Positions 26,238 through 35,407 of a stretch of DNA of 64,000 bases are shown here, one piece after another. Both the position numbers and the translations under genes were made by a program. The notes under the pieces are model-generated. The model did no database searches. It worked only from the letters and a program-made list of their open reading frames with translations, and was not told where the DNA came from. Numbering within the stretch: position 1 is the first letter of the stretch; every line of letters begins with the position of its first letter. The DNA is taken from the NCBI GenBank assembly GCA_934320645.1, contig CAKRFP010000007.1, forward strand, positions 22,638 to 86,637, written 5' to 3'. The stretch is from an uncultured Bariatricus sp. GTDB taxonomy: Bacteria; Bacillota; Clostridia; Lachnospirales; Lachnospiraceae.

Positions 26238-27020
26238 CTATTCACTTCGCAGATATTGTCGCATAGCCCTGAGTGCGTTCTTTTCCAGGCGGCTTACCTG
26301 TGCCTGGGAAATCCCGATCTCTTCCGCCACCTCCATCTGTGTTTTTCCCTCAAAGAAACGCAGTCTGATGATATGCTCCTCCCGTTTTCCAAGCCGGTCC
26401 ATTGCCGCCTGAAGTGACAGATCCTCCACCCATCTGTCTTCCTTATTCTTTTTATCACTGATCTGATCCATTACATACATCGCATCTCCATTATCGTTGT
26501 AAACCGGTTCATTTAAGCTGACCGGAATCTGGATCGCATCCAGCGCATAGACGATCTCCTCCTTCGCGATCCCGATTTCTTCTGCGATTTCCTGCACGGT
26601 AGGTTCTTTCTGGTTTACTTTGACATAATTTTCTTTCGCATAAATAGCTTTGTATGCCGTATCCCGAAGGGATCTGCTGACCCGGATCGAATTGTTATCC
26701 CGGATGAAGCGCCGGATCTCGCCAATGATCATAGGTACTGCATAAGTTGAAAATTTCACCTCCAGTGCCGGATTAAAATTATTGATCGCCTTGATCAGAC
26801 CGATACAGCCGATCTGAAAGAGGTCATCCGGATTTTCACTGCTTCCGGAAAAGCGTTTGATCACGCTCAGCACCAGGCGAAGATTACCTTTGATATACTG
26901 CTCCTTCGCCTCCTCATCTCCCGCCTTGATCCTCTCAAAAAGCATCTCCTTTTCCCCGTCACTTAACAGGGGAAGCCTGGCTGTATTTACACCACAGATT
27001 TCTACTTTATTAAGTACCAT
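26238..27020 (-). CDS. sigG: RNA polymerase sporulation sigma factor SigG
   Basis: Late forespore sigma factor, 260 aa. The N-terminal NKVEICGVNTARLPLLSD is the hallmark of SigG (site of anti-sigma control). Region 2 follows (LRLVLSVIKRFSGSSENPDDLFQIGCIGLIKAINNF), region 3 (PTVQEIAEEIGI) and region 4 with a helix-turn-helix (TQMEVAEEIGISQAQVSRLEKNALRAMR). In B. subtilis sigG lies directly after spoIIGA-sigE; here it is about 2 kb away, on the other strand, with a hydrolase gene between. GGAGG lies upstream of the start. A sigma-F/G-type promoter was sought in 27021-27120 but none was clear. Confidence 0.97.
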   Translation of the reverse strand: MVLNKVEICGVNTARLPLLSDGEKEMLFERIKAGDEEAKEQYIKGNLRLVLSVIKRFSGSSENPDDLFQIGCIGLIKAINNFNPALEVKFSTYAVPMIIGEIRRFIRDNNSIRVSRSLRDTAYKAIYAKENYVKVNQKEPTVQEIAEEIGIAKEEIVYALDAIQIPVSLNEPVYNDNGDAMYVMDQISDKKNKEDRWVEDLSLQAAMDRLGKREEHIIRLRFFEGKTQMEVAEEIGISQAQVSRLEKNALRAMRQYLRSE

Positions 27021-27236
27021 CTCAATAAACCTCCAAATCTTTACTGGTATAAATTTTTCTCAAAACGGTTTTCATTTATTCGATTTCCTGCAAAATATTA
27101 AAAATATCGCTCCTTGACTTTTTTCACACTCTTCTGAAAGAATATACATTTCGGCAATATGGTCTGATTTTCTATTATTTTAATCAAAATTATAGTATAA
27201 TATACTAAAATAATTTTATACAAAGGGGTTGAGTAT

Positions 27237-28856
27237 ATGAAACTTACTTTTATCGGTGCCGCCCATGAAGTAACTGGAAGCTGCCATTATCTTGAAGCAT
27301 GTGGAAAACATATTCTAATAGACTGTGGACTGGAACAGGGACCTGACCTGTATGAGAATCAGGAAATTCCGATCAATCCTTCCATGATCGACTATATCCT
27401 CTTAACACATGCGCATATTGACCATTCCGGCAAGATTCCTCTGCTCGTAAAGAATGGATTTAAAGGCGAGATCATCTGTACTTTCGCTACCTCTGATCTG
27501 TGCAGCATCATGCTCCGTGACAGTGCACATATCCAGGAATCAGAAGCCGAATGGCGGAACCGGAAGGCACTCCGTTCCGGTGCTCCGCTTTACGAACCAC
27601 TTTATACCGTACAGGATGCCATGAATGCAGTCGCACTTCTTGCTCCGATTGATTACAATCAGACCATCCAGCTCTGCGAGGGAATCGAGATCCGGTTCAC
27701 CGACGTCGGTCATCTGCTTGGCTCTTCCTGCATCGAAGTCTGGATCACAGAAGACGGTGTAAGCAAAAAAATCGTATTTTCCGGAGATGTCGGCAACACA
27801 GATCAGCCGATCATCAAAGATCCTCAGCATGTAGATTCCGCAGATTATCTGGTCATCGAATCAACCTACGGCAACCGGATCCATTCCGCTGTAAAACCGG
27901 ACTATATAGGAGATCTTACCCGGATTCTGCGTGAGACCTTCTCCAAAGGCGGAAATGTAGTTATTCCTTCCTTTGCAGTCGGCAGAACCCAGGAACTTTT
28001 ATACTTTATCCGTGAGATCAAAGAGAAAAATCTTTTACCGGAATATCAGAATTTTGAGGTTTATGTAGACAGTCCACTGGCAATCGAGGCAACCAACGTT
28101 TTCCAAAAAAATGTACAGTCCTGCTTCGATGAAGATGCGATGGCTCTGATCAATAAGGGGATCAACCCTCTGCTTTTCCAGGGACTCAGGACCACGATCA
28201 CAAGTGAAGAATCCAAGATGATCAACTTCAATGAAAAACCGAAAGTCATCATCTCCGCATCCGGAATGTGCGAGGCCGGCCGTATCCGTCATCACCTCAA
28301 ACACAATCTCTGGAGAAAAGAATGTACGATTCTCTTCGTAGGTTATCAGGCGGTTGGCACACTTGGCAGAAAGCTTGTCGAAAGCAAACCGGAATCCGTC
28401 CGGCTCTTCGGTGAGAATGTAGAAGTCAATGCCCGGATCGAAGGCCTTGCAGGAATCAGCGGTCATGCCGATATGAACGGACTGCTGAACTGGATCGACG
28501 GCTTCAATGAAAAACCGTCCCATGTCTTTGTTGTACATGGAGAAGATACAGTTACAGATTCCTTTGCCTCTACCATCACAGACCGTTTCGGCATTCCGGC
28601 ATTTGCCCCATACTCCGGCGGCTGTGTTGATCTGGCAACGGATACGATCCTCTCTGAAGGCATCAAGCTTCCAAAGAAAGCCGTTGAAAAACCTGCCAAA
28701 ACTCGTGCCCTTACTGCATTTAACCGTGTAGTTGCAGCAGCTAAACATCTGATGGATGTTGTTCTTAAAAATGAAGGTCTTGCAAACAAAGATCTTGCAA
28801 AATTCGAGTCACAGATCCAGAATCTTGCCGATAAATGGGATCGTGACGACAGATAA
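27237..28856 (+). CDS. Metallo-beta-lactamase/beta-CASP hydrolase, probable RNase
   Basis: A 539-aa protein of the beta-CASP group of metallo-beta-lactamase fold nucleases. Motif 2, THAHIDHSGKIP, gives the zinc ligands; further ligands are in VGHLLGSS and FSGDVGN. The beta-CASP insert (about 205-400) has ESTYGNR, PSFAVGRTQELLYFI and SASGMCEAGRIRHHLKHN, and the end of the core has GISGHADMNGLLNWI and FVVHGE. Related bacterial proteins process RNA, but this substrate is unproven. A 70-residue C-terminal helical tail follows. GGGG precedes the ATG. It is a single-gene unit between divergent sigG and spoIIGA. Confidence 0.9.
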   Translation: MKLTFIGAAHEVTGSCHYLEACGKHILIDCGLEQGPDLYENQEIPINPSMIDYILLTHAHIDHSGKIPLLVKNGFKGEIICTFATSDLCSIMLRDSAHIQESEAEWRNRKALRSGAPLYEPLYTVQDAMNAVALLAPIDYNQTIQLCEGIEIRFTDVGHLLGSSCIEVWITEDGVSKKIVFSGDVGNTDQPIIKDPQHVDSADYLVIESTYGNRIHSAVKPDYIGDLTRILRETFSKGGNVVIPSFAVGRTQELLYFIREIKEKNLLPEYQNFEVYVDSPLAIEATNVFQKNVQSCFDEDAMALINKGINPLLFQGLRTTITSEESKMINFNEKPKVIISASGMCEAGRIRHHLKHNLWRKECTILFVGYQAVGTLGRKLVESKPESVRLFGENVEVNARIEGLAGISGHADMNGLLNWIDGFNEKPSHVFVVHGEDTVTDSFASTITDRFGIPAFAPYSGGCVDLATDTILSEGIKLPKKAVEKPAKTRALTAFNRVVAAAKHLMDVVLKNEGLANKDLAKFESQIQNLADKWDRDDR

Positions 28857-28877
28857 ATACATTTCTTATCTTTCCGG

Positions 28878-28912
28878 AGACCGGCTTCCGACAAGGAACG
28901 CCGGTCTTTTCC
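28878..28912 (+). terminator. Terminator after the beta-CASP gene
   Basis: AGACCGGC (28878-28885) pairs with GCCGGTCT (28900-28907), then TTTTCC. Confidence 0.8.
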
Positions 28913-28919
28913 TGTCTTT

Positions 28920-29021
28920 TTCGACAATTCTTCCAAAAAATCCAGCATTTTAGCATGTCGAATAAAATTATTCTGTATTTTCCATCTTCTGACAAAATCT
29001 GAAACACATCTTTTCTATAAT
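28920..29021 (+). promoter_or_regulatory. Spo0A-type promoter region of spoIIGA-sigE
   Basis: Two Spo0A boxes are visible: TTCGACA at 28920-28926 (TGTCGAA on the minus strand) and TGTCGAA at 28956-28962. A -10 box TATAAT is at 29016-29021. The only -35-like CTGACA (28989-28994), itself inside a 0A-box-like TTCTGACA, is 21 bp away. B. subtilis spoIIG has an equally long spacer and is switched on by phosphorylated Spo0A with sigma-A polymerase, so the same control is likely here. Confidence 0.78.
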
Positions 29022-29076
29022 AAAGCATGCTTAAGTACCAAATCTATTTAGCAGCTAAAGAGAAAGAAGGATAACT

Positions 29077-29868
29077 ATGCAGTATGAAGTATATCTGGAT
29101 GTATTGTTTCTGGAAAACATGATGATGGATTTTCTGATTCTTCTGGCAGTAAAAAAAGTATTTCCATGTTCTGCCACTTATGGAAGTCTTCTTGCCGGTT
29201 CCTTTACCGGTTCACTGCTGACCTGTGCCATTTTATTTTTTCCATGCCCGGTATGGGTCAGGTATATCCTGCTGTTTTTCCTGGTAAATTCCTGTATGAC
29301 TGTGATCGGATTAAAGCTCCGGACATTTCCCGTCTTTCTGAAAGCATGGATTCTGCTCTATCTTACAAGCTTTCTGCTTGGAGGCATTATGAGCTGGCTC
29401 CGTCTTTATTTTGGAAATTTTTTCCGGATGGCATCCGCTCTTTTCGCACTGGGTATCTGTGGTTTTTTTCTTTTATACCATGGACTTTTGTTTCTAAAGA
29501 AACTATGGAAATTCCAAAACCATAGCCGCGATGTGATTTTATCTGTAAATGGAAAATCCTTTCATTTCAAAGCTTTCATAGACAGCGGAAATCATCTTGC
29601 AGATCCACTGACTGGAAAGCCCGTACATATTATAAGCAAAAGTGCCTATCAGAAGATGGATTCCCAGATTTCTCATGGTGGATTCCGGTATATCCCATAC
29701 CAGACCATCCAGAAGACAAACAGCGTTCTGCCTGTTTTTTCTATCCAACAGATGAAGATAACCGGTAATTCCGAAATTCTGATCCGTTCACCACTCATTG
29801 GTATTTCTGAACAGAAGAATTTTGGAAACGGTACCTATGAAATGATATTACATCCCAAAGATTGTTAG
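29077..29868 (+). CDS. spoIIGA: Sporulation sigma-E factor-processing peptidase SpoIIGA
   Basis: Membrane-embedded aspartic protease that removes the pro-sequence of sigma-E in the mother cell. It has 263 aa. Residues about 1-145 hold five hydrophobic segments (YEVYLDVLFLENMMMDFLILLA is typical). The soluble half carries the active-site motif FIDSGNHLADPLTGKPVHI (D-S-G, about residue 170). The start has AGAAGGA upstream. It is followed 10 bp later by sigE, the standard pairing, and lies under the Spo0A-type promoter. Confidence 0.96.
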   Translation: MQYEVYLDVLFLENMMMDFLILLAVKKVFPCSATYGSLLAGSFTGSLLTCAILFFPCPVWVRYILLFFLVNSCMTVIGLKLRTFPVFLKAWILLYLTSFLLGGIMSWLRLYFGNFFRMASALFALGICGFFLLYHGLLFLKKLWKFQNHSRDVILSVNGKSFHFKAFIDSGNHLADPLTGKPVHIISKSAYQKMDSQISHGGFRYIPYQTIQKTNSVLPVFSIQQMKITGNSEILIRSPLIGISEQKNFGNGTYEMILHPKDC

Positions 29869-29878
29869 GAGGATTAGA

Positions 29879-30622
29879 ATGATGATAAAAGTTGCAGTTT
29901 CAGATTGTTTTAAGTTAAAGATGATTCCCTCTTTCCGCAGCGTGTTCTTCCCGGAAAAGCAGGAAATCCATTACATAGGCGGAACAGACATTCTTCCGGT
30001 TCCGCTAAGCAGTGAAGAAGAAAGCCATGCCATTTCCCTTCTTGGAGGCATTCAGGATGAAGAAGGAAAAAAGCTGTTGATCGAGCATAATCTGCGCCTG
30101 GTTGTTTATATCGCCAAGAAATTTGACAATACCGGTGTTGGTGTAGAAGATCTGATCTCCATTGGCACGATCGGACTGATCAAAGCCATCAATACCTTCA
30201 ACCCGGATAAAAATATCAAGCTTGCCACTTATGCCTCCCGCTGCATCGAAAACGAAATCCTTATGTATCTGCGGCGAAATAATAAAACCAAGCTGGAGGT
30301 TTCCATTGATGAACCACTGAATGTTGACTGGGATGGAAATGAACTGCTCCTCTCTGATATTCTTGGAACAGAAGAAGATACAATCTACCGCGATATGGAA
30401 ACAGAAGCCGAGCACAAGCTTCTCGGGAAAGCGATCGGACGGCTTTCCAACCGGGAACGTGTCATCGTACAGATGCGATTCGGCCTTGGAACCCCTGACG
30501 GGGAAGAAAAAACACAGAAAGAAGTCGCCGACCTTCTTGGAATTTCCCAGTCCTACATATCCCGGCTTGAGAAAAAAATCATGCAGAGACTCCGGCGCGA
30601 AATGGTACGTTATGAACAATAG
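29879..30622 (+). CDS. sigE: RNA polymerase sporulation sigma factor SigE (pro-sigma-E)
   Basis: Early mother-cell sigma factor, 247 aa. The N-terminal pro-sequence (about 1-27) is followed by YIGGTDILPVPLSSEEE, typical of SigE. Region 2 (NLRLVVYIAKKFDNTGVGVEDLISIGTIGLIKAINTF), the conserved TYASRCIENEILMYLRR and the region 4 helix-turn-helix (TQKEVADLLGISQSYISRLEKKI) are all intact. GGAGG lies seven bases before the ATG. It is co-transcribed with spoIIGA and ended by a strong terminator. A sigma-E-like promoter is found later in this window before a PBP gene. Confidence 0.97.
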   Translation: MMIKVAVSDCFKLKMIPSFRSVFFPEKQEIHYIGGTDILPVPLSSEEESHAISLLGGIQDEEGKKLLIEHNLRLVVYIAKKFDNTGVGVEDLISIGTIGLIKAINTFNPDKNIKLATYASRCIENEILMYLRRNNKTKLEVSIDEPLNVDWDGNELLLSDILGTEEDTIYRDMETEAEHKLLGKAIGRLSNRERVIVQMRFGLGTPDGEEKTQKEVADLLGISQSYISRLEKKIMQRLRREMVRYEQ

Positions 30623-30628
30623 CCAACA

Positions 30629-30670
30629 AAAAGAATGTAAAAGATCAGCCGGTCTTTTACATTCTTTTTT
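30629..30670 (+). terminator. Terminator after sigE
   Basis: AAAGAATGTAAAAGA (30629-30643) pairs with TCTTTTACATTCTTT (30653-30667), then further T residues. Confidence 0.9.
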
Positions 30671-30693
30671 ATTTTCTCAGACATAGTCAGAAA

Positions 30694-30722
30694 GAGAGGC
30701 AGTAATTTCTTACTGCCCCTCT
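30694..30722 (-). terminator. Hairpin after ftsZ
   Basis: GAGAGGCAGTAA (30694-30705) pairs with TTACTGCCCCTC (30710-30721), just after the ftsZ stop. The T-run on the minus strand is short. Confidence 0.6.
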
Positions 30723-30734
30723 GTTATCTCATTC

Positions 30735-31943
30735 TTATTTTTTGAAGAAATCCGGAATCTTAATAGACTGCTCTTTTACCTTGCTCTGTGGAGTTCTTGC
30801 GTTCTGAAGCGGTGGTACCTGAGTTGTCTGCTGCTGTACTGGTCTGTTACCGTAGATCGGTCTTTCTACATTGCTGTATTCTCCCGGATTAAACTGCGGA
30901 CGTGAAATGTTGCTTGCTCCCATTCCGGCTCCACCGTTCATCATGCTTGCTTTATGTTCCAGTCTTGACTGAAGCTTACTCTGTGTTCCACCAACATTAT
31001 GAAGTCCTGTTGCGATAACAGTGATGGTTGCTTCGTCTGACTTAGAATCGTCATACATTGCACCGAAGATGATGTTTGCATCTTCACCTGCAAGATCCTG
31101 TACATATTCTGCTGCATCACTCGCATCCATAAGAGTGATATCACCTGAAATGTTGATGATAACGTGAGATGCACCTGCGATGGTTGTCTCAAGCAGAGGG
31201 CTGGCAACTGCCTGCTTAACTGCTTCAAGAGCCTTGTCATCACCTTTGCCCTGTCCGATACCGATATGAGCGATTCCTTTGTCTGTCATAACAGTCTGTA
31301 CATCGGCAAAGTCAAGGTTGATCAGTGAAGGTACATTGATCAGGTCTGTGATACCCTGGATACCCTGCTGAAGAACTTCGTCCGCTTTCTTAAGAGCTTC
31401 CGGCATTGTTGTTCTTCTGTCTACGATTTCAAGAAGCTTATCATTTGGAATAACGATAAGTGTATCTACGTTTTCTTTTAATTTTTCAATTCCTGCAAGA
31501 GCGTTGTTCATTCTTGTCTTAGATTCGAATTTGAAAGGTTTGGTTACAACACCAACTGTAAGTGCGCCCTGTTCTTTGGCAATACGTGCAACAACAGGTG
31601 TAGCTCCTGTTCCTGTTCCGCCACCCATACCACAGGTAACAAATACCATATCTGCACCTTTCAGTGCTGATGAAATCTCTTCTGCACTTTCTTCAGCTGC
31701 TTTTTCACCGATCTCCGGCTTTGCACCTGCGCCAAGTCCCTTTGTCAGCTTGTCCCCGATCTGCATAAGAGTCGGAGCCTTACATAACTGAAGAGCCTGT
31801 TTATCTGTATTGATCGCAATAAATTCAACACCTGCAATCTGTTCATCGATCATGCGGTTAACTGCGTTGTTTCCGCCGCCACCTACACCGATTACAATTA
31901 TTTTAGCTGCTGCTTCTGATTCGTTTGTCTTAATTTCTAACAA
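30735..31943 (-). CDS. ftsZ: Cell division GTPase FtsZ
   Basis: Tubulin-like GTPase that forms the division ring. It has 402 aa. GTP-binding features are GVGGGGNNAVNRMID and the tubulin signature GGGTGTGATPV; the synergy loop NLDFADVQTVM follows. The C-terminal peptide SIKIPDFFKK is the usual docking tail for partner proteins, after a linker of about 60 residues. The start is a TTG at 31943, chosen because AAGGAGG lies eight bases upstream and the ATG-initiated longer frame covers promoter DNA. It ends the division cluster and also has a promoter of its own. Confidence 0.98.
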   Translation of the reverse strand: MLEIKTNESEAAAKIIVIGVGGGGNNAVNRMIDEQIAGVEFIAINTDKQALQLCKAPTLMQIGDKLTKGLGAGAKPEIGEKAAEESAEEISSALKGADMVFVTCGMGGGTGTGATPVVARIAKEQGALTVGVVTKPFKFESKTRMNNALAGIEKLKENVDTLIVIPNDKLLEIVDRRTTMPEALKKADEVLQQGIQGITDLINVPSLINLDFADVQTVMTDKGIAHIGIGQGKGDDKALEAVKQAVASPLLETTIAGASHVIINISGDITLMDASDAAEYVQDLAGEDANIIFGAMYDDSKSDEATITVIATGLHNVGGTQSKLQSRLEHKASMMNGGAGMGASNISRPQFNPGEYSNVERPIYGNRPVQQQTTQVPPLQNARTPQSKVKEQSIKIPDFFKK

Positions 31944-32019
31944 GAGTTTCTCCTCCTTCGTCACCTTAATTATATTATACACCCTAAATGTCAATATGCG
32001 ATTAGTTATACATAAGACT

Positions 32020-32048
32020 ATAATATATTTTTTTCTGGAAAATATCAA
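32020..32048 (-). promoter_or_regulatory. Sigma-A promoter of ftsZ
   Basis: Minus strand TTGATA (32043-32048), 17-bp spacer, TATTAT (32020-32025), about 80 bp before the ftsZ start, inside an AT-rich spacer. Confidence 0.6.
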
Positions 32049-32093
32049 TAGAATTTTGTATATTTTCCTATTTTTTTATTCACTTGATACAGA

Positions 32094-32864
32094 TTAGGTT
32101 CCAAGATCCGGAATCACATCTTTTTCAAATGAAATGGTAGTGTTATCTATATTAAAATCCTCAAGATGCAGGGTTCCTCCCTGATCTCCCAGTTTTTCGA
32201 GAATCGGCGATATCTGCATAATTCTCTCTTCCAGATTCGTATGTCCGACATCAATACATTTGTTTCCAAACATCAGATACAGATCCGAACCGGAACAGAT
32301 AATCTTATCCGGTGTAAGATCACATTTTTTCAGTGTAAGTGTCATATCAAGAAGATTTGCAAATGCTTTTTTGTTTGCATCGCTGACCGGCAGCTCTTTA
32401 TAAAGCTCTACCTTTTTCACCTGTAATCCCTCGATACACGGAATCCCGTCCCACAGCTCTGTTGTCTTCGCCAGGACGATCCCGTCTTTATCAAAATAAA
32501 TACAGTTATCTCCCGAAGCAATATAACCGGCAATCCGCTTTTCCTTAAGCGTAACTTTCACTGTCCACGGATTCTTCATGGTTACATTCACTTCTTCCAT
32601 TGCCGGAAGCATCTCATAATCCATCAGATGATATTTGATCATCAGATAAAGTGAATTGGTCGACCACTCATCATCCTGTACCCAGTCTGCAATCTCCTGT
32701 CTGCTCAAATACTGATTACCTGATACTTCAATTTTACGCACCTGAAAGAGTAAAAGAAACGTAATCATGGCTATGCAAACCAACATGATAACCAGAATCG
32801 CTTTCATGACCGCCCGTTTCATGATTCTCTTTTTTCTTTCTTTTTGCATCACCCCACCAGGCAT
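32094..32864 (-). CDS. ftsQ: Cell division protein FtsQ/DivIB
   Basis: Bitopic division protein, 256 aa: a short basic cytoplasmic part, one membrane helix (about 17-41), then a POTRA domain beginning VRKIEVSGNQYLSRQEIADWV and a beta domain (about 115-235). In studied bacteria it links FtsL and DivIC/FtsB to the division synthase. AGGAGG is close to the chosen ATG (32864); an alternative ATG at 32849 would shorten it by five residues. It lies between ftsW and ftsZ. Confidence 0.92.
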   Translation of the reverse strand: MPGGVMQKERKKRIMKRAVMKAILVIMLVCIAMITFLLLFQVRKIEVSGNQYLSRQEIADWVQDDEWSTNSLYLMIKYHLMDYEMLPAMEEVNVTMKNPWTVKVTLKEKRIAGYIASGDNCIYFDKDGIVLAKTTELWDGIPCIEGLQVKKVELYKELPVSDANKKAFANLLDMTLTLKKCDLTPDKIICSGSDLYLMFGNKCIDVGHTNLEERIMQISPILEKLGDQGGTLHLEDFNIDNTTISFEKDVIPDLGT

Positions 32865-32896
32865 CTTCCTCCTTCCGTCGTCTGTATACCTCCTGT

Positions 32897-33982
32897 CTAG
32901 TCTACCACTTGTGACACACTTAGCACAAGTCCCATTTCAATTAAAAGAAACATAACCGATGTTCCTCCATAACTGATAAAAGGAAGTGTGATCCCTGTAT
33001 TTGGAATTGTATTTGTCACGACTGCAATATTCAGGATCACCTGTATCATCATATGTGCCATCGCACCGGTTGCGATCAGCGCACCAAAAAGATCTCTGCA
33101 CTCTGACGCGATCAGAAAAAATCTCCAGATCAGCATCAGAAAAAGAAGTACGATCATAGCCGATCCGGCAAGCCCAAGCTCCTCACAGATGATGGAAAAA
33201 ATCATATCATTCTGCGCCTCCGGAACAAACCCAAGTTTCTGCACACTGTTCCCAAGTCCAACGCCGAACACTCCGCCGGAACCGATCGCATAAAGTCCCT
33301 GTAAGGTCTGATAACCTTTTTCGTATTTTTCCGGATTCCGCCAGATGGCAAGCCTTTCCAGCCGGTAACTTTCAAGTGCAAGAAAGATTCCCATAAATCC
33401 TGCCCCTGCAATTCCCATCCAGACAAACTGCGCATATTTCGGACTTGCCACAAAGATCAGGATCACACCAATTCCCAGGATAATGATCGCCGTGCTTAGA
33501 TTACTTGCCCCCACAAGCCCCACGATCGGCAGGATCCAGAACATGATCCTGCAAAGTGTCCACATTTTCCCGATCGTCTTAACATTCTTTGTCACAAGAT
33601 CTGCCAGAAAAAGAATCAATGCAACTTTCGCAAATTCCGATGGCTGAAAAGAAAACGGGCCCAAAGCTAACCATCTTTTGGACCCGTTAATTTCTCTGCC
33701 AAACAGCATGACCGCAACGGAAAGTGCAACTGCAGCCAGATAACCAAATACTGCCATTCTTTGCCAGATGTGATAATCCATCCCCGCCACCAACAGCATC
33801 AGTACAACTCCAAGCGCCGTCGCAAACGCCTGTTTTTTCAGATAGTAGAAGGAATCATGGAATTTCACCTGCCCGTTATAAGAACTGGTACTGTATAAGA
33901 TCACCAGCCCGATCACAACCAGGAGAAAAACTATCAGAAGAAGTGAAATATCCATCCGCTTCTTTTTCCCTTTTTCTTCCAC
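32897..33982 (-). CDS. ftsW: SEDS-family peptidoglycan glycosyltransferase FtsW
   Basis: A 361-aa polytopic membrane protein with about ten segments. SEDS blocks are VILYSTSSY, NGSKRWLALGPFSFQPSEFAKVALILFLAD (with the catalytic region after it), GYQTLQGLYAIGSGGVFGVGLGNSVQKLGFVPEAQNDMIFSIICEELG and NTGITLPFISYGGTSVMFLL. SEDS proteins polymerise lipid II together with a class B PBP. Its place between murD and ftsQ supports FtsW (or the sporulation form SpoVE). A second SEDS gene lies at 43627-44796. Confidence 0.96.
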   Translation of the reverse strand: MEEKGKKKRMDISLLLIVFLLVVIGLVILYSTSSYNGQVKFHDSFYYLKKQAFATALGVVLMLLVAGMDYHIWQRMAVFGYLAAVALSVAVMLFGREINGSKRWLALGPFSFQPSEFAKVALILFLADLVTKNVKTIGKMWTLCRIMFWILPIVGLVGASNLSTAIIILGIGVILIFVASPKYAQFVWMGIAGAGFMGIFLALESYRLERLAIWRNPEKYEKGYQTLQGLYAIGSGGVFGVGLGNSVQKLGFVPEAQNDMIFSIICEELGLAGSAMIVLLFLMLIWRFFLIASECRDLFGALIATGAMAHMMIQVILNIAVVTNTIPNTGITLPFISYGGTSVMFLLIEMGLVLSVSQVVD

Positions 33983-34032
33983 TTCGGTTCACGCCCTTTT
34001 AATACAGATTATTTGAAATTATTTTATTTCTT

Positions 34033-35394
34033 TTATAACGCATTCACGTATTTTTTAAATTCTTTTCCGCGCACTTCATAGTTCGGAAACATGCCCCAGC
34101 TTGCGCATGCAGGTGACAGAAGAACAGCATCTCCCGGTCTTGCAAGTTCCACGCAGGTATCCAGTGCCTCTTCAAAGGTCTCTTTCAGAATACAGTCATG
34201 GAATCCACATTCTGCGGCTTCCTTCTGGATCTGCTCTTTTGTCGCACCGATCAGTACCAGATAACGGACTTTTCCGTCAAAGCTCTGGATCCATTCATGG
34301 AAATCGGACTGCTTATCATATCCGCCTCCGATCAGGATTGTCGGACGATTCATTGCCTGAATTCCTTTGATTGCTGCATCCGGGTTGGTTCCCTTGGAAT
34401 CATTGTAATAGACAACCCCGTTCTTCTCTGCCACATATTCTATACGATGTTCAACCCCTTTGAAGGCAAGTACCGTCTGACGGATCACATCCAGATCTAC
34501 CCCGTAAGCTGCTGCCATTGCCGCTGCTGCCATCACATTCTCATAGTTGTGTACACCAAGGATCTGCAGTTCTCCGGTCTTGCAGATGACCGTTCCCTCT
34601 TTCTCCTTCTCCGGTTTATACACAATATCTTCTCCGTCAAGATAGATTCCCTGTTCCAGTTTATGCTGACTGCTGAAAAATAGAACACTCGCCTGAAATT
34701 CATCCGCCATCTTTCTTGTCTCTTCATCTTCGTAATTGAGGACACAGACATCTTCTGCGGTCTGATTCTTTGCAATATTCATCTTCGCACGGATATATGC
34801 TTCCATCGTATGATGACGGTTCAGATGATCCGGTGTGATATTCAGCACCGCACTTACCTTTGGATGGAATGTATGGATGCTTTCCAGCTGAAAGCTTGAA
34901 AGTTCTGCAACGATTACAGAATCTTCTCTGGTATCAGCTGCCGCATTCGTATACGGAGTTCCGATATTTCCCACAACGAAAACGCTGTCACGAGCATTTT
35001 TCATGATCTCACCCAAAAGGGAAGTTGTTGTCGTCTTACCATTTGTTCCGGTTATTCCAAGCACATCTCCCTTTCCGCATACATAGGCAAGCTCAATCTC
35101 GCCCCATACCGGAATCCCTTTTTCCTTCATCTCCAGAACAACCGGCAGATCTGTCGGTACTCCCGGACTCATTACAACCAGATCAAGACTTTCCATCTCC
35201 TCTTCCGGAAAAGCTCCGAGAACTACCCGGACTTTGCTTTCCGCACCAAGCTGTCCTTTCATTGATTCTGCATCTTTTTTGTCATTTCCATCATACAGAA
35301 TCACTTCGGCACCTTCTTTTTCCAGTAATCCGCAGGATCCGATACCACTGATCCCTGCACCAAATACCAGCACTTTCTTTCCCTGTAAATCCAT
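34033..35394 (-). CDS. murD: UDP-N-acetylmuramoylalanine-D-glutamate ligase
   Basis: Adds D-glutamate to UDP-MurNAc-L-alanine in peptidoglycan precursor synthesis. It has 453 aa. Visible: an N-terminal Rossmann-like GAGISGIGSCGLLEKEGAEVILYD, the ATP loop GITGTNGKTTTTSLLGEI, NITPDHLNRH, the C-terminal domain with GVEHRIEYV, NDSKGTNPDA and LLSPACASWGMF. The start at 35394 was chosen for AGGAGG nine bases upstream; a longer frame overlaps mraY. It follows mraY by 13 bp. Confidence 0.98.
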   Translation of the reverse strand: MDLQGKKVLVFGAGISGIGSCGLLEKEGAEVILYDGNDKKDAESMKGQLGAESKVRVVLGAFPEEEMESLDLVVMSPGVPTDLPVVLEMKEKGIPVWGEIELAYVCGKGDVLGITGTNGKTTTTSLLGEIMKNARDSVFVVGNIGTPYTNAAADTREDSVIVAELSSFQLESIHTFHPKVSAVLNITPDHLNRHHTMEAYIRAKMNIAKNQTAEDVCVLNYEDEETRKMADEFQASVLFFSSQHKLEQGIYLDGEDIVYKPEKEKEGTVICKTGELQILGVHNYENVMAAAAMAAAYGVDLDVIRQTVLAFKGVEHRIEYVAEKNGVVYYNDSKGTNPDAAIKGIQAMNRPTILIGGGYDKQSDFHEWIQSFDGKVRYLVLIGATKEQIQKEAAECGFHDCILKETFEEALDTCVELARPGDAVLLSPACASWGMFPNYEVRGKEFKKYVNAL

Positions 35395-35407
35395 TCTTAT
35401 CAGCCTC

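Noticed and set aside
27173..27201. Promoter of the beta-CASP gene at TATAAT 27196-27201
   Set aside because: The -35 region has no match and the area is so AT-rich that the -10 alone is weak evidence.
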